DNA of 64,000 bases from Synaphobranchus kaupii (lineage: Eukaryota > Chordata > Actinopteri > Anguilliformes > Synaphobranchidae), in NCBI GenBank assembly GCA_029718625.1, contig CM056380.1, positions 15,574,005 to 15,638,004 of the forward strand, written 5' to 3'. A program made the translations under genes and the position numbers. The notes beneath the pieces were generated by a model. It was not told the origin of the DNA. It saw nothing but the letters and a program-made list of their open reading frames with translations, and made no database searches. Shown here piece by piece: positions 45,260 to 57,657 of the stretch. Numbering within the stretch: the first letter of the stretch is position 1; every line of letters begins with the position of its first letter.

Positions 45260-45492
45260 CTGTTGAAGTACGGCGGCGGAGCGAACATGGCCATTGCAAC
45301 TTGTTGCTCTTCTTTGTTGTTGTAGTCGACTAGTGCCGGTACTACATTATGTAACCGGACTGTCACCCAGCTCCCCTGTTTGCCTGCTTGTCTGTCCACC
45401 TTAATAAATTCACTCCTTTGCGGAGTTTTTGCCTGAGTCTGTCTCCGAGTCCTGCATTTGGGTCCATTCCAGTTTTGGGAACCGTAACATAA
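45260..45492 (+). mobile_element. Probable LTR 3' portion of a gypsy-type element
   Basis: AATAAATTCACTCCTTTGCG, GAGTCCTGCATTTGGGTCC and a terminal GGGAACCGTAACA resemble the end of a fish gypsy LTR. No internal region was found next to it. Confidence 0.45.
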
Positions 45493-45499
45493 GCACGAT

Positions 45500-46095
45500 G
45501 TAGAAACACTTGTGCGTGCATTTATTTTTAGTAGGTTTGACTATTGTTATGGTGTCTTTACAGGTCTGTGTAAAAAATCAGACAGCTGCAGCTCATTCAG
45601 AACGCTGCTGCCTGAGTCCTCACTGACACTAAGAGAGTGGAGCACATTACTCCAGTCCTCTAATCACTGCACTGGCTTCCTGTGTGTCAAAGGATTGATT
45701 TAAAAATACTACTACTTATCTATAAAGCACTAAATGGTCTAGGGCCAAAATACATTTCCGATCTGCTTGTACTTTATGAACCAATCTGACCCCTAAGGTA
45801 ATCTGGGAAAGGTTTACTCACTGTTCCCAGGGTCAAAACTAAGCACGGTGAACAAACTTCCAGAAGATCTGAGGTCTTCAAAGCTTAAACCCTTTTTGTT
45901 TGCCTTGGCTTTCAACTGAATTAAATCAGGGGCTATCTATTCATGCACCGTAGCCTTTTATGTTTTTATTGTTTTTATCTTATTTCCTTTTATATTGTCT
46001 TTTAAATGATTTTATTGTCTTTTATTTCTTATGTAAAGCACTTTGAATTGCCTGCTGTTTGAAAGGTGCTATACAGGTAAACTTGCCTTTGTGTT
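45500..46095 (+). pseudogene. L2-type LINE 3' end, degenerate
   Basis: Degraded FDYCYGVFTGL, then a CTGCTGCCTGAGTCCTCAC...CACTGGCTTCCTGTGTG region, and the typical tail TATGTAAAGCACTTTGAATT, GGTGCTATACAGGTAAACTT, GCCTT. No RT core. Confidence 0.8.
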
Positions 46096-46099
46096 CCAC

Positions 46100-48050
46100 T
46101 CCACAATTAAAAACAAAGGGTGAAAAAAAGGACTCACAGTCCGTTTTTACTTAAAAATTTATTGTAAAAACTTTAACACCTTTGCGTAGATGCATAGTGA
46201 TAATGGCGCCGGCGCCATCATTTTGCTCAACTGAGACATTCGTTGCTCCTGCAGCCAAACTATTAGTGGAAATCACAAACTCTGTGTTTTTAATTTATTG
46301 GTAGACGGTTCGTGACGATTTCTGCCGAATATGGAGTTTCTAAGTGTCACTATTTCCCCGTAGCAAGTCCATTTAACAAGCAACCCCCCACCTAGTCTAT
46401 ACCTCCCTATGCGTGACATAGTGGACAATAGCGTCTATGTTTGAGTTCATAAATATATTTATTCATCATATAAAATTAGAATAACGTCATAGCAACGAGA
46501 TAAACCCAACAATAGCCTGATCGTATGCCAGAAAAGCCGTGAAAAGCCCTGCTCACTCAAATGCAAAATAAACTGTGAAAGTGCTGTCTCATTCTACCAT
46601 GTATTCTACTAGCAATATATGCTACTAAATATGAAATAAATATGCAATCCTACCATTGGTTTTACACATCGAGATGTTCCTTTCAAAATTCAGTGGTCAT
46701 TTATTGTCTGGTACAATCGGTTTGAGAAATAAACAACACTTTATACCGCTATTACACTATCTGAAACGTCGCCACGTAATACCCCCATGCCCTGTAAGCC
46801 TGTCTTATGCATTACAGTTCATTCTGGTTTAATTGTCGGCTTTTTTATCCAATAGAGTACATTATAACCTTCGCAACGGTATATGCCAACTCTTTTTGGG
46901 TGCTTTGAGCAATTTACTACAGCCCAGCTTAACGGCAGTTTTCATTTCCACTCGAGCACTGACTTTCCAAGATGTTTGATAGCACTATTGTTATTTTCGC
47001 ATTTTGAGTGCAGTTCACAATCGTTAAATGTATTTTTGAAGTAGGCTACTGATGTTCATTGAAGATAGAACATTTGCCAGCATTTTGCAGATGGTGGAAT
47101 ACTATTTTATGTTTATGTTATCGTACATAATATAGGCTATGGCGTAGCCTATATACTTGCCTCTTAGGTTATGAGAAATTCTCATTCGAATTTACTGTGC
47201 GCTGATATGTGGTAGATTAAGGTAAAAATTTCCTTGGAGTCATTATGAATAGGAAAATAAATAAAAAAACTACAGAAAAATGCAATCCCAGGACAAAAGT
47301 ATACATACTGTAGAGTACAGGGACAAGTGCTGTTTTATTGAGGTACAATAGTGAATGATTAGGCAACATATTTAGGTGTATGTAACACTGTGATATCAAT
47401 GTTTTTTACCTTAAGCCATCAGAAGGAGCAAATGTATTTGTTTTGTAATGGACAAAACTCATTTATTCATTTTATGACATGTTTTGCATATGGGTTTTGG
47501 ACCCGTAGATATCTACCCCCCTATACTGATGAAAATATGTAATTCCCACTTGGAAATTATGCAAAAGTGAGTTTTATGAGCCAAAACTGTTGATTTCTAG
47601 TTAAATATATCATAATTATTTTTTAATTTACAGCAGTGCACAATTTAGCCATTTGGATAGATTTGGAGACACTAATGGACAACAGGGTACACTGCTATAT
47701 TTTGCAACATAGACCTTTAGTAGTTCTGCATATCATCCTTAGATTTTGCAAAACTTGTGGACATGGAGTTTATGATCCAGGAAATGTATATATATTACCG
47801 ATTTCACTTATGTAGCTCTCAGCAAACTAAAGAAAAAAAAATGTAAATTTTTTTTTTCCAAAGTTTCTTTGCATTTGTGGCACTTTACACAGTTTGACTT
47901 AAATTATGAAATTAAACAAATCTAAGTTCGTATTGTAAATGGTACACCTGTCTTGTTAAGCCATTTACCAAGTTTATGTGATGCTCACACCTGGAGTTAT
48001 AAAGCCTTAAACAGAGCACCCCCTAAATAGGTGAAATTTGCCATCTGCGC
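46100..48050. other. Intergenic, nothing recognised
   Basis: AT-rich. No gene, RNA or transposon end was recognised. Confidence 0.4.
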
Positions 48051-48270
48051 CAAGCGGTTAAAATGAGCTTTTATTCTCTGTAATCGCCTTCTTATTTTAC
48101 TTTTTATCCATGTTGCTTTTAATATATGGCCTGTTTTAGGTCCATTTCTCACTAGACTTGCCTTGATTTATCTTTCTTTACTTTTATTGTATTTTGTGGA
48201 AAGCACTTTGAACACTTGTATGAGAAGCGCTGTATCAATATAGTTTATTATTATTATTATTACTTTTATT
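48050..48270 (+). pseudogene. LINE 3' tail with (ATT)n
   Basis: GGAAAGCACTTTGAACACTT, GTATGAGAAGCGCTGTATCA, ATATAGTTTATTATTATTAT is a common L2/CR1-like tail. No coding part was recognised. Confidence 0.7.
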
Positions 48271-48274
48271 CATA

Positions 48275-50725
48275 ACACCAGGATACCCCTCACATGCTTT
48301 ACCAACTCTGCGGTGTCATAACACCCAAAACACTGCAATTAAAACTTACTAACATACAGCTGAAATGAAATTATCTTGATTGGACCAAAACATTTTGGAT
48401 CAATTGCAGAGTGCTAGTGTATGGAAGGCCAACAGAGCCAAAACGTCTTAAAAAATATGTCAAAAATGTGTTGAGAAGTAAATTTTTAATGTGTTAAAAT
48501 TCCACGTGATGACATGGCAAAAATGAACATGTCATTCAGAAGCACAACTCATCCACAGAACTGTGCACTCATCCGAAAATTTCAGTAAGTAACCCGGAAG
48601 TAAAAATGTAAAAGACATAGAGCATATATGCATATCTATGGTAGAGTTTTCCATTTAAAACCCAGTCGCTGTGATACTGTGCAGATTTTTATTGAACTGC
48701 AGTCGAACATTTTCAGAATGCATTAAAAAAAGAGGATACGAAAATGAACTAGTATAGGCTGAACGCTGCAATTGACCCCTCATGAGTAACTCCAGTGAAA
48801 GCATACAGCTGACTAGACTGCTGCCACCACGTGAGACCAGACAACCAGATAACGCAAAACCTGAGATGATGTGAGATCTGAGACCACACAGGCACTTTGG
48901 GACCCAGTCACCATTGAAAAAGATCTCAATCACGGAGAATCTCCCAGATAACACAGCTTTTCAAAATGTGGTTTCAGGGCAGGTAGGGTGTTTAAGCAGG
49001 TACTGCTGTTTCGTAAAGGGAAGCTGAGGGTATGGAGCAAAAAGGGTACATTTCTACATGATTTTCATGAAAAATGGGGTACATTCCCATGCAATGTTCA
49101 TGAAGTAAGCAGTACATTTCTGGGATTTTCATGTTACAGTCTTCAAACAGCCCCCAACCAATGCTAAGCTAAGCCTGGGTAATGTGACTCCACTTCCCCT
49201 CTCCGCACTGAAAGCAGTGGAAATCTTATCGGTTCCAGGTCAGTGGAGGGGGAAAGAGGGGGTTGGGGGCATAGCATGACCTTCTTTGATGCTTTCGGAA
49301 CATCTGCCCCCCCCACCCCCCACCGTCCCAAACACACACATACACACACATGCACAGGCCAGCTCTTGCCAAACACCTGTCCGCAGGTATGAAATGAGAG
49401 AGGCCACAAGATTTAAGCCTCCACTTTGCTGTCTACGCTCAATAACCACCTGGCTTACCTGCCATGGCTCAATCTGCTTGCTTATCTCTGCCTGCCCCCA
49501 CCGACCACCCCACCCCAACTGCATCCCACCCCAATATGTCACCACCAGTAACTACACCTGAATTGCCTGCTGTACTCAGGACAAAATGGAAGCAACGATG
49601 ATTTAAAACCATCTGCAATTCAAAGGTGTAAGAAAAGCAGAGTGGATGGCTGCTATATTCTCCGTATCTATGATTCAGATCTAACCATAATGCTAAATGG
49701 CTATAAAACTTATTAAAATTAAACATGAACTGCCACCTGTACTCAGAAACAAAATGGAGACAATGATGTTGGACACAATAATCTGTGGTTATAATTGCGA
49801 CCATTTAGATTAGAATCAAAATGTGATTGGTTTAAAAAAACACGTTGTGCATGGCCTACCCATATTGCCTAACCAGGTCATCACTGCAAATCAGAATTGA
49901 TTGAGTGAGTTCTCAGTTGGCTTTCCTGGTTAAACAAAAATAAAAAATATCTGATCTTTTTCTGCTGGGTTTGAGGGAGTTTGGCTTTTCTTGTTTTTAA
50001 TTTCTGTGTTGAGGGCGCTCAGAGAGATACTCTAGAGCACCCTCAGTGGTGGAGGGTAATTGTGCATGAAAAAGCCCGTGCAGGAGCTACACCGTAGCTG
50101 AAGGGTCATTGCACATGGGACACCCAGCCATCTAATCTCAGTATAAGACCCCCCCGGACACTTTCATCTCAACAATTAAAAGTGCAAGGCCTTCTGGGTA
50201 ACCATGACAGTCATGCGATCTCCTTTCTTACTGCTTGAATCTACTCTCTTAAACTGCGCTTAACACAGCAAAGGACAGTGTTTTAGGAAATGGGACATCC
50301 TCCCTGCTCTTCTTCGCAGGAACTCACACACTTCTACCACCCTCAGAGCTGGGTGGTTTGTGTCTCAACCTTTTGCTGATGTGTCTACATTTGTTTGTAA
50401 TAAGTGCAAATTTAATAAGCACAAAATGCCTTCGCTCTACAGGGGACTGGCAGGATTAGTAGTAGAACAACACACTACACTGTAAGCTTTGCCAGCCTGG
50501 GATCCACAGTGTCAGGAGAACTCTGAGCCTGAGTTTCAAGGTCTCAGTAAAATGATCCGTAAGCAGCTTTATGAAGGTGCTTCATATCGGTGTGAATAGC
50601 AAATTACAGTAATGTGGCATGAAAGCTCCCCCCCCACCCCGTCTCTCTCTCTCTCATGTATACACTCTCTCTCCCTCCATCACACCCTCACACACTCTCT
50701 TTCCCTTACATTCTCTCTTTTTTTC
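48275..50725. other. Intergenic, nothing recognised
   Basis: A C-rich low-complexity stretch at about 49300-49330. No gene is supported. Confidence 0.4.
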
Positions 50726-50727
50726 CT

Positions 50728-50728
<1 letters not shown>

Positions 50729-50794
<66 letters not shown>
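50729..50794. repeat. (CA)n microsatellite
   Basis: About 33 CA dinucleotides flanked by TCTC-rich sequence. Confidence 0.98.
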
Positions 50795-50797
<3 letters not shown>

Positions 50798-51105
50798 CTC
50801 CTTCCATCACACCCTCACACACTCTCCCTCCCTCCTTACTCTCTCAAATTCAAATTATCTATCAGCATTACATGTTTGAATAATCTACCAAAGCTTTGCA
50901 CAAAAAAAAAACATTAAACACAAAACTGCAAAGCATCAAATATGAAAGCTGCAGAAAGAAGGTGAAATACGTAGATAGAGTAAAGTAGAAGGTAAAGGGT
51001 CACACTTCTGCTATGGCGGCTATTTCCATAAGAGGCACGATGTACCCTACACCCCCATTCAACAGGGTGGTGGCACCATGAGCATGGAGATCAGAGAGGG
51101 ATCAA

Positions 51106-51130
51106 CCCCCCCCCCCCCCCCCCCCCCCCC
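51106..51130. repeat. Poly-C run
   Basis: About 25 consecutive C. Confidence 0.95.
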
Positions 51131-51278
51131 ACATACACACACACAATAGTGAGCCTCCATGTATCTGAGGTTACCTACATAACCAATCGTTCATTACCAT
51201 GACTTCTCTCCCCATCTGGTGTGTACTGCTGTCCTTAACCAGTTTGAGCCAGTTTCCCTCTCCACCTTATCAGATTTA

Positions 51279-52457
51279 GGGCTCTATTTTAATAAACCAA
51301 ACGCAATGGTGAACGCAAGAGTAATCGCTTGGCGGTATCGCTCTGAGGGCGTGTCGGCGAGAAATTTGGTAATTTCATGACGGCAATCTTGGCGCATCTT
51401 ATGGCGGTATTGCTAAAAGGCTGGGTTTAAATGTCCAAGGTGTGTCTCTATGGTAGCCAATCAAATTGTTGTTCTCATGCTTTAAAAAAAAGCCAGTTGG
51501 AACACAATTGCTCCATGCAATTTCATAATGAGCAACCCAACCCAAACTCAACTTGGATGTGTGTATGATTCTACGTGGGAATGCATTGAAATGTTCATTT
51601 TAAAAGCTGATCCGATACTTACCATTTATCTAGCCATATTAAACTGCTCAGCCAGTTGATTTCTCTTTGCTCTGGCTGTGATGGGGACCGCGACCACTGG
51701 TGCAGTTGGGGGCAAGCTAATTTTGTCGCATGTCACCTGGACATTGATGTGTTCCTTTGCGATTGACGAAAACTATTGCATGCTCGGGTGGTGCGCGGAT
51801 TTGTATGTGCGTGCAGTCGATAGCACCAAGCACCCCGGGGAACCCACACTTGAGAAAAAAATGCGAGTTTTGACTTTTTACTGCATTCATTGTCCGTATA
51901 GTTGAGGAAGGACACCCGCTGAAAGTATATCCTTTCTGTGTATTGTGTAGTGGTAGGTTTATGATTCAACTGTGACAATGTGTAATTTATATATTATAGG
52001 CTATTAGCCTACATGATCACAAGTTTCTTGTAAGCTGTCCTGTTTTATTCTAGTAGTTTAAATTAAAATTAATTAATAATAATTATAGGCTATTTGTTCA
52101 TTAAATGGAAGTGTAATGTTGGCATCACCTATAGACACTACATAGAACTACATGACTAATAAGTTACCAAATTGCCAGAGTCTATTGCGTTTCCGCTAAG
52201 AGGTGGTTCCAGCTGATCATAACGCAATGGGTTTTCGTTGGTTCAAATTGTCACTGAGCCGAAAGTATTTTAGAACACGCCCCAGACAGCGCCACCCATC
52301 CCACTGCAGCGCAACCGAAAGGATGTTATGTTGAGAATTTGTTGATCCTAGCGGTATTGCTGAGAAACGCCATAGCGCCAGTTTTAAGACGTTGATGCTG
52401 TCAACAAGCTTGCGTTTGACTATACCGTCCCCTTGCGCTGGTTTGAAAATAGAGCCC
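51279..52457. mobile_element. PIF/Harbinger-like non-autonomous element
   Basis: The left end GGGCTCTATTTTAATAAACC and the inverted right end GGGCTCTATTTTCAAACCAG are flanked by TTA and ATA, close to the 3-bp TWA target of Harbinger elements. Both ends are rich in CGCAA/TTGCG motifs. No transposase was recognised in the 1.18 kb. Confidence 0.7.
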
Positions 52458-52544
52458 ATAGTATCTTACATGAAGTCCACATCTTCTCCGCTCAACGTTA
52501 TTCCTTCATGTCTCTTTAAAGACTAATTTTATGCCATTGGTACT

Positions 52545-54150
52545 AGTGTTCTCATCATCAACACCTGTTTAGTCACTGGTACTGTTCCTGCCTTCTTTAA
52601 ACATGCAGTGGTTCAGCTCCTTCTCAAAAAACCTAACCTTGACTCAAAAAGACTTAGTAACTTTCGTCCTATTTCTAAACTGTCTTTTTTCTCCAAAATC
52701 CAGGAAAAAGTAGTCCTCTCTCAATTGTTTTATTTTCTGAATAATAATGGCCAATCCGGTTTCAGAGCCTTCCATAGCAGTCTGCCCTCCTGAAGGTGAC
52801 AAATTACCTGCTACTAGCTATTGAAGCTGGTGATTGTGCCATTTTAGTCCCATTAGATCTTAGTGCTGCTTTTGACACTGTCGACCACAACATACTCATT
52901 GAAAATAATAGCATAATATCAGCGTTCATGGTACAGTACCTCAGCCATAGGACCTTTTCAATGAATATTGGCAACCACCACTTCTCCTCCACCTCCATCA
53001 CCTGCGGGGTCCCTCAAGGCTCCATCTTAGGGCATATGTTCTTCTCAATATATATGCTCCCATTGGTAAACATCATCCACAAATACAATATCTCATTTCA
53101 TTGCTATGCGGATGATACCCAACTCTATACCTCCCTTTGAAACCTAATGATCAGTGCTCCCTGCAGAACCTAAATGACTATCTTATGGAGATTAAGAGTT
53201 GGATGGCAAACTATTTCTTCCAACCAAATGACTCAAAATCTGATGTAATTTTATTCGGCCCTCTTAAATCCATGAATAGTCTACAAGAAAACTTAGGTCA
53301 ACTATCTACACTAGTTAAACCGCATGCCAGAAATCCGGGTGTTATCTTTAATTCTGATCTCAGATTTGATAAGCAAATAAACTGTGTTGTCAAAGGGAGC
53401 TTCTTACAACTGAGAGCAATCTAAACAATTAAATAATTTCTCTCCTTTCATGACCTAGAAAAAATCATCCACGCTTTCATCTCATCCTGCCTAGATTATT
53501 GCAAATCTCTATATGCCAGTATCAATCAGTCATCCTTGTCCTCGCTTACAACTAGTACAGAATATCTCTATATGCCAGTATCAATCAGTCATCCTTGTCC
53601 TCGCTTACAACTAGTACAGAATGCCGCAGCCATATTACTTACTGGTACTAAGAAGAGGGATCACATCACCCCTATCTTAGCATCTTTGCATTGGCTTCCA
53701 GTCCATTTTAGAATCAATTTTAAGGTTTTAGTTTTTAAAGCACATAATGGGCTGGCTCCTTCTTATATTACCAACCTACTTTGCCCCTACTCTACCCCTA
53801 GGTCACTGAGGTCTTCTAACCAGCTGCTTTTGGCTGTTCCATGCTCAAGGGTGACTGTGCTTTTACGGCCTTTGCTCCGAGGCTGTGGAACATCCTGCCA
53901 CTCAACATCAGATCTGCCCTGTCCATCGCCCTTTTTAAATCAAGACTTAAAACACACCTCTTTGCCCTCACATTTTTAATTGTTTAAGGTTTTTTAAAAA
54001 TGTCTTATTTTTTAGTTATAAAAGTTATTTTTTGTCTTGTATGTGTATGTGTTTGTATGTATATGTACGTATATATATTTTACTTGTATGTTTCTGTACA
54101 GCACTTCAGTCAACAGTTGTTCTTCTTAAATGTGCTTTATGAATAAAATA
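52545..54150 (+). pseudogene. L2/CR1-like LINE reverse transcriptase, broken
   Basis: Fragments in order: LSNFRPISKLSFFSKIQEKV and NGQSGFRAFHS; motif A LDLSAAFDTVDHNIL; motif B CGVPQGSILG; catalytic YADDTQLY; then PNDSKSDVILFG and the C-terminal LQLVQNAAAILLTGTKKRDH, HWLPVHFRI. Stops occur after FHSSLPS, TSL and LRAI. A ~63-bp direct duplication at 53510-53623 breaks the frame. It ends with GCTTTATGAATAAAATA. Only the RT and C-terminus remain, with no endonuclease. Confidence 0.93.
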
Positions 54151-54159
54151 TACTTACTA

Positions 54160-54245
54160 CTCACTCTCTCAGCGAGGATGACCCATACAGTGGCGTGTTG
54201 ACCTTATTCATAGAACCAAGGTTACCTACGCAACCATTTGTTGGT
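54160..54245. repeat. Dispersed repeat piece shared with 18200
   Basis: GATGACCCATACAGTGGCGT and TTCATAGAACCAAGGTTACC match the 18200-18265 segment. Confidence 0.65.
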
Positions 54246-54249
54246 TATC

Positions 54250-55790
54250 TATTAGCTAGACAGAGGAGTTATGATTACTCAACACAGAATCACCCAGTCA
54301 TTGGAAGACAACATAATATCAATGGCTTTTATCCTCGCTTATCGACCAACGTTATTGCAAATGCCGGAGACAGAATTCTGTACTAATAGAACCTTCCTCT
54401 GGGGCTTGTGATGTGGTTTGAGATGAGTGCACTCGACATCTCTGTTACACCTTCAAGGTTTTGCAAGGTCTCACTTTTCAATTGGCCATTGACTTAACAT
54501 GGAGGCATAAATTTGTTAGCCACCTGATGCTAATTCAACGTTCTAAACTACCGTTAAAGAACAGTCTTATGCTTGCGCGACATTTCTCCCAATAAGGAAT
54601 TTTACTCGCTCTCTCATACACTTCCATTAAACCTCCACCATGCAGCAGAAATCGTCCGTACTAACTTACCTATTTTTAACCTTAAATTTTACGCTAGCCT
54701 ATGGTTTAACCTTTTTTTGAATCACAAGGACTGGCACATCGACTTAAGTGAGCAAGGTGGATATTTTGCTTAAAAGTTATTTGAGAGAAGGTTTGAACCA
54801 ATCTGCCCAGTGATGAGTACATGTTGTTTGAAATACAGTAGACCAACATAGCAACTGTATAGCAGTCAAATATAAAAAAACGGAGTACTGGAATTCCCTG
54901 ATAGTGTAGAGAGCTGAAGTTTGGCTTAGTGAGGGTCGTCGGAATTTCCTGTCTTTTACGGCTTTTGACCAAGCCAAACTTCTCACTTAAAATGTAACTT
55001 TTTCTCACCATTACTTTTGATCTTCAAACACTCCCATCTTGACCAGCACACCAAGTTACTGATGTTTGCCCTTACAACCATCTCTGGTCAAAAAAAGAAA
55101 GGTAATTAAGATGTGAAGTATTATGAAGTAGTTAAATGTTTTATTGTTCATTCTCAACTATCATATCATCCTAGACCTGGCTCTACTGCTCCAGCCAATG
55201 ACATACAGTAAAATGGCATCGGTACAAGGCAGAGCTTTCCGTTCAGCAAAGAAAATAAAGTTGTCTAGAAAAAAAGCACATTTTTCTCCAGCCAGCTCAA
55301 GACAGTGCTCCAACCCATGAATCATGTAGGAAAAATGAGCTATGAATGTAATATACACGAGGTTTGTCGACAGTGATGATTTTATTATTTAGAAGCTGAG
55401 TACAAAGACCAGCTCTCAAAAAGTTGTACTTCATTGAGTACATTTGTCACCCTTAGGTGTGTTAAGGTTGGGTCTGAAAGAACATTTAACTCAGGTAATG
55501 TTTCTGGTGTACAGAGCACAGTTGACTTCAAAAGGGCTGAACTTTCCCTGTTTTTGTTTTCCAGGAAAAGCAGGATTTCTTTTTATTGTCTTTTATTGAA
55601 AAAATATATTCAGACACAAAATAAATATTATGAGCAGGGTAGTTCAAATGAACTGTAGCTTAAGACAATCAACTAGTTGAAAAGCAAATCACCAACATGA
55701 TTGAAACTGAATAAATGAAAAGCAACAGGACCGTGTTAAAGAAACCCAAAGTATTTCAGTCCATAAAGTGCTTTGGTTCTCTGGGGGTGG
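54250..55790. other. Intergenic, nothing recognised
   Basis: No supported gene or transposon. Confidence 0.4.
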
Positions 55791-55799
55791 ACCTTTGGT

Positions 55800-56350
55800 G
55801 TTCTTCTCTGGGAGGTGGACTAGATAGACAGTTCTTCTCTGGGAGGTGGATTAGATGGTCAGTTCTTCTCTGGGAGGTGGACTAGATGGTCCGTTCTTCT
55901 CTGGGAGGTGGATTATGGTCAGTTCTTCTCTGGGAGGTGGATTAGATGGTCAGTTCTTCTCTGGGAGGTGGATTATGGTCAGTTCTTCTCTGGGAGGTGG
56001 ATTAGATGGTCAGTTCTTCTCTGGGAGGTGGATTATGGTCAGTTCTTCTCTGGGAGGTGGATTAGATGGTCAGTTCTTCTCTGGGAGGTGGATTAGATGG
56101 TCAGTTCTTCTCTGGGAGGTGGATTATGGTCAGTTCTTCTCTGGGAGGTGGATTAGATGGTCAGTTCTTCTCTGGGAGGTGGATTAGATGGTCAGTTCTT
56201 CTCTGGGAGGTGGATTATGGTCAGTTCTTCTCTGGGAGGTGGATTAGATGGTCAGTTCTTCTCTGGGAGGTGGATTATGGTCAGTTCTTCTCTGGTAGGT
56301 GGACTAGATGGTCAGTTCTTCTCTGGGACGTGGATTATGGTCAGTTCTTC
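55800..56350. repeat. Minisatellite with alternating 31- and 29-bp units
   Basis: GGTCAGTTCTTCTCTGGGAG plus GTGGATTAGAT (31) alternates with a form ending GTGGATTAT (29), giving a 60-bp dimer for much of the array; about 18-19 monomers. Long overlapping frames here come from the repeat. Confidence 0.97.
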
Positions 56351-56351
56351 T

Positions 56352-57470
56352 GGTCCACCCCGTTTCTCTCACCATTCTCCCATTGGTTGCAAAGTCCACC
56401 ACAGCACTGTCTGGGAGGAGAGTTTGTATCAGGTCCGCGTCAAATCCATTTCAAACTACAGAGATATTTAAGGGATAATTGTAATATCCGATACTAATGC
56501 ATCATTTTCAGAGAACACCCATACCTTGGTCTATGTGCCCTCCATAGTTTACAAGCACTACAAAATGAACTAACAGATGTCCATACAGAAGACTTTTTTC
56601 CCACATACAGTATATGATGCTATAGTGCTTGTCGCTGCCAATGAATGCTACGGGCTAGACATTATTGCATATCCCATGCTGTACTTAGCTATCGCTAGTC
56701 ACTCTCACCATTTTGGCTTTGCAGATCCAACGTGTTGCACGGTGAAAGGGGATTTTGTGGGTACTGTAATGGACAGAGTCATGGGAGGTGTTTGACAAGG
56801 CAACAGGTCTGGAAGGAGGGGGGAGGGGCCCAGAGGGATTCCGGTCCAGTGTCACTGTCAGTTCGCCAAGGACGACGCATTTGTTGGCGGGAGACGATGG
56901 AATGCGCAAGGCACACCGCGTGTTTCTCTATCCCGGCGGTAAATCCACAGCTGCCCCACATGCCGCATCCCAGGTCCTGGAGCAACAGCTGCTGTTCTGG
57001 GGGGGGTGGGGGGGGGCGGTGATGCGGAGCGGCCAGACTGCACCAGCAGTGTGAACTGCACGCTTCATTTGTCAACAGCCTGAAAAAGCATATTGTGCAA
57101 AAGGGGCGTGTTTGATTATTCAGCTGTGGGGGTGGGTCTCTCATTCGCATTTTGGCAGACAGAGAGAAGGGAATAGCAAGATGTTATTTCTTGGGATGGT
57201 CCCAAGGTGGCAGACTTTTTCTGGTGTTGAAATCGTACAGGGTTGAATTAACGCGAGGTTGTTTGAGAGATTCACTCGACCATTTCCACCCTTGGCCTCT
57301 TAAAACAAGACCTGCCTGGTTCTGTTATTGCCATAGACCCAGGTTGACCATATGGTTCACTTGGACTATTTTAAACAAGTATGGAATAACTAAATACCTA
57401 AGAGCATAAGAGACTGCCAAGGGGAGAAATGCACCAGTTCATAGACAAAGCTAAAAATCAACAACGTTAC
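56352..57470. other. Intergenic, nothing recognised
   Basis: Includes a G-rich tract at 56998-57018. No supported gene. Confidence 0.4.
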
Positions 57471-57475
57471 ATTTT

Positions 57476-57625
57476 ACATTTTACATTTTAGACATTTGGC
57501 AGACGCTCTTATCCAGAGCGACGTACATTAGTGCTTTTTCCAACCTGAAACAAGTGCGTTAAAACCAACCTAAAAGGTAGATACGAATTCAAACACAGGC
57601 GCAGTCAGTATGATTTTTTTTTTTT

Positions 57626-57657
<32 letters not shown>

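Noticed and set aside
50612..50917. Ser/His/Thr-rich frames
   Set aside because: Translation of a CA microsatellite and flanking TC-rich sequence.
51678..51905. 75-codon frame inside the Harbinger-like element as a transposase or Myb-like protein
   Set aside because: No DDE or Myb motif could be seen.
55855..56497. Overlapping 62-143 codon frames
   Set aside because: By-products of the 29/31-bp minisatellite.
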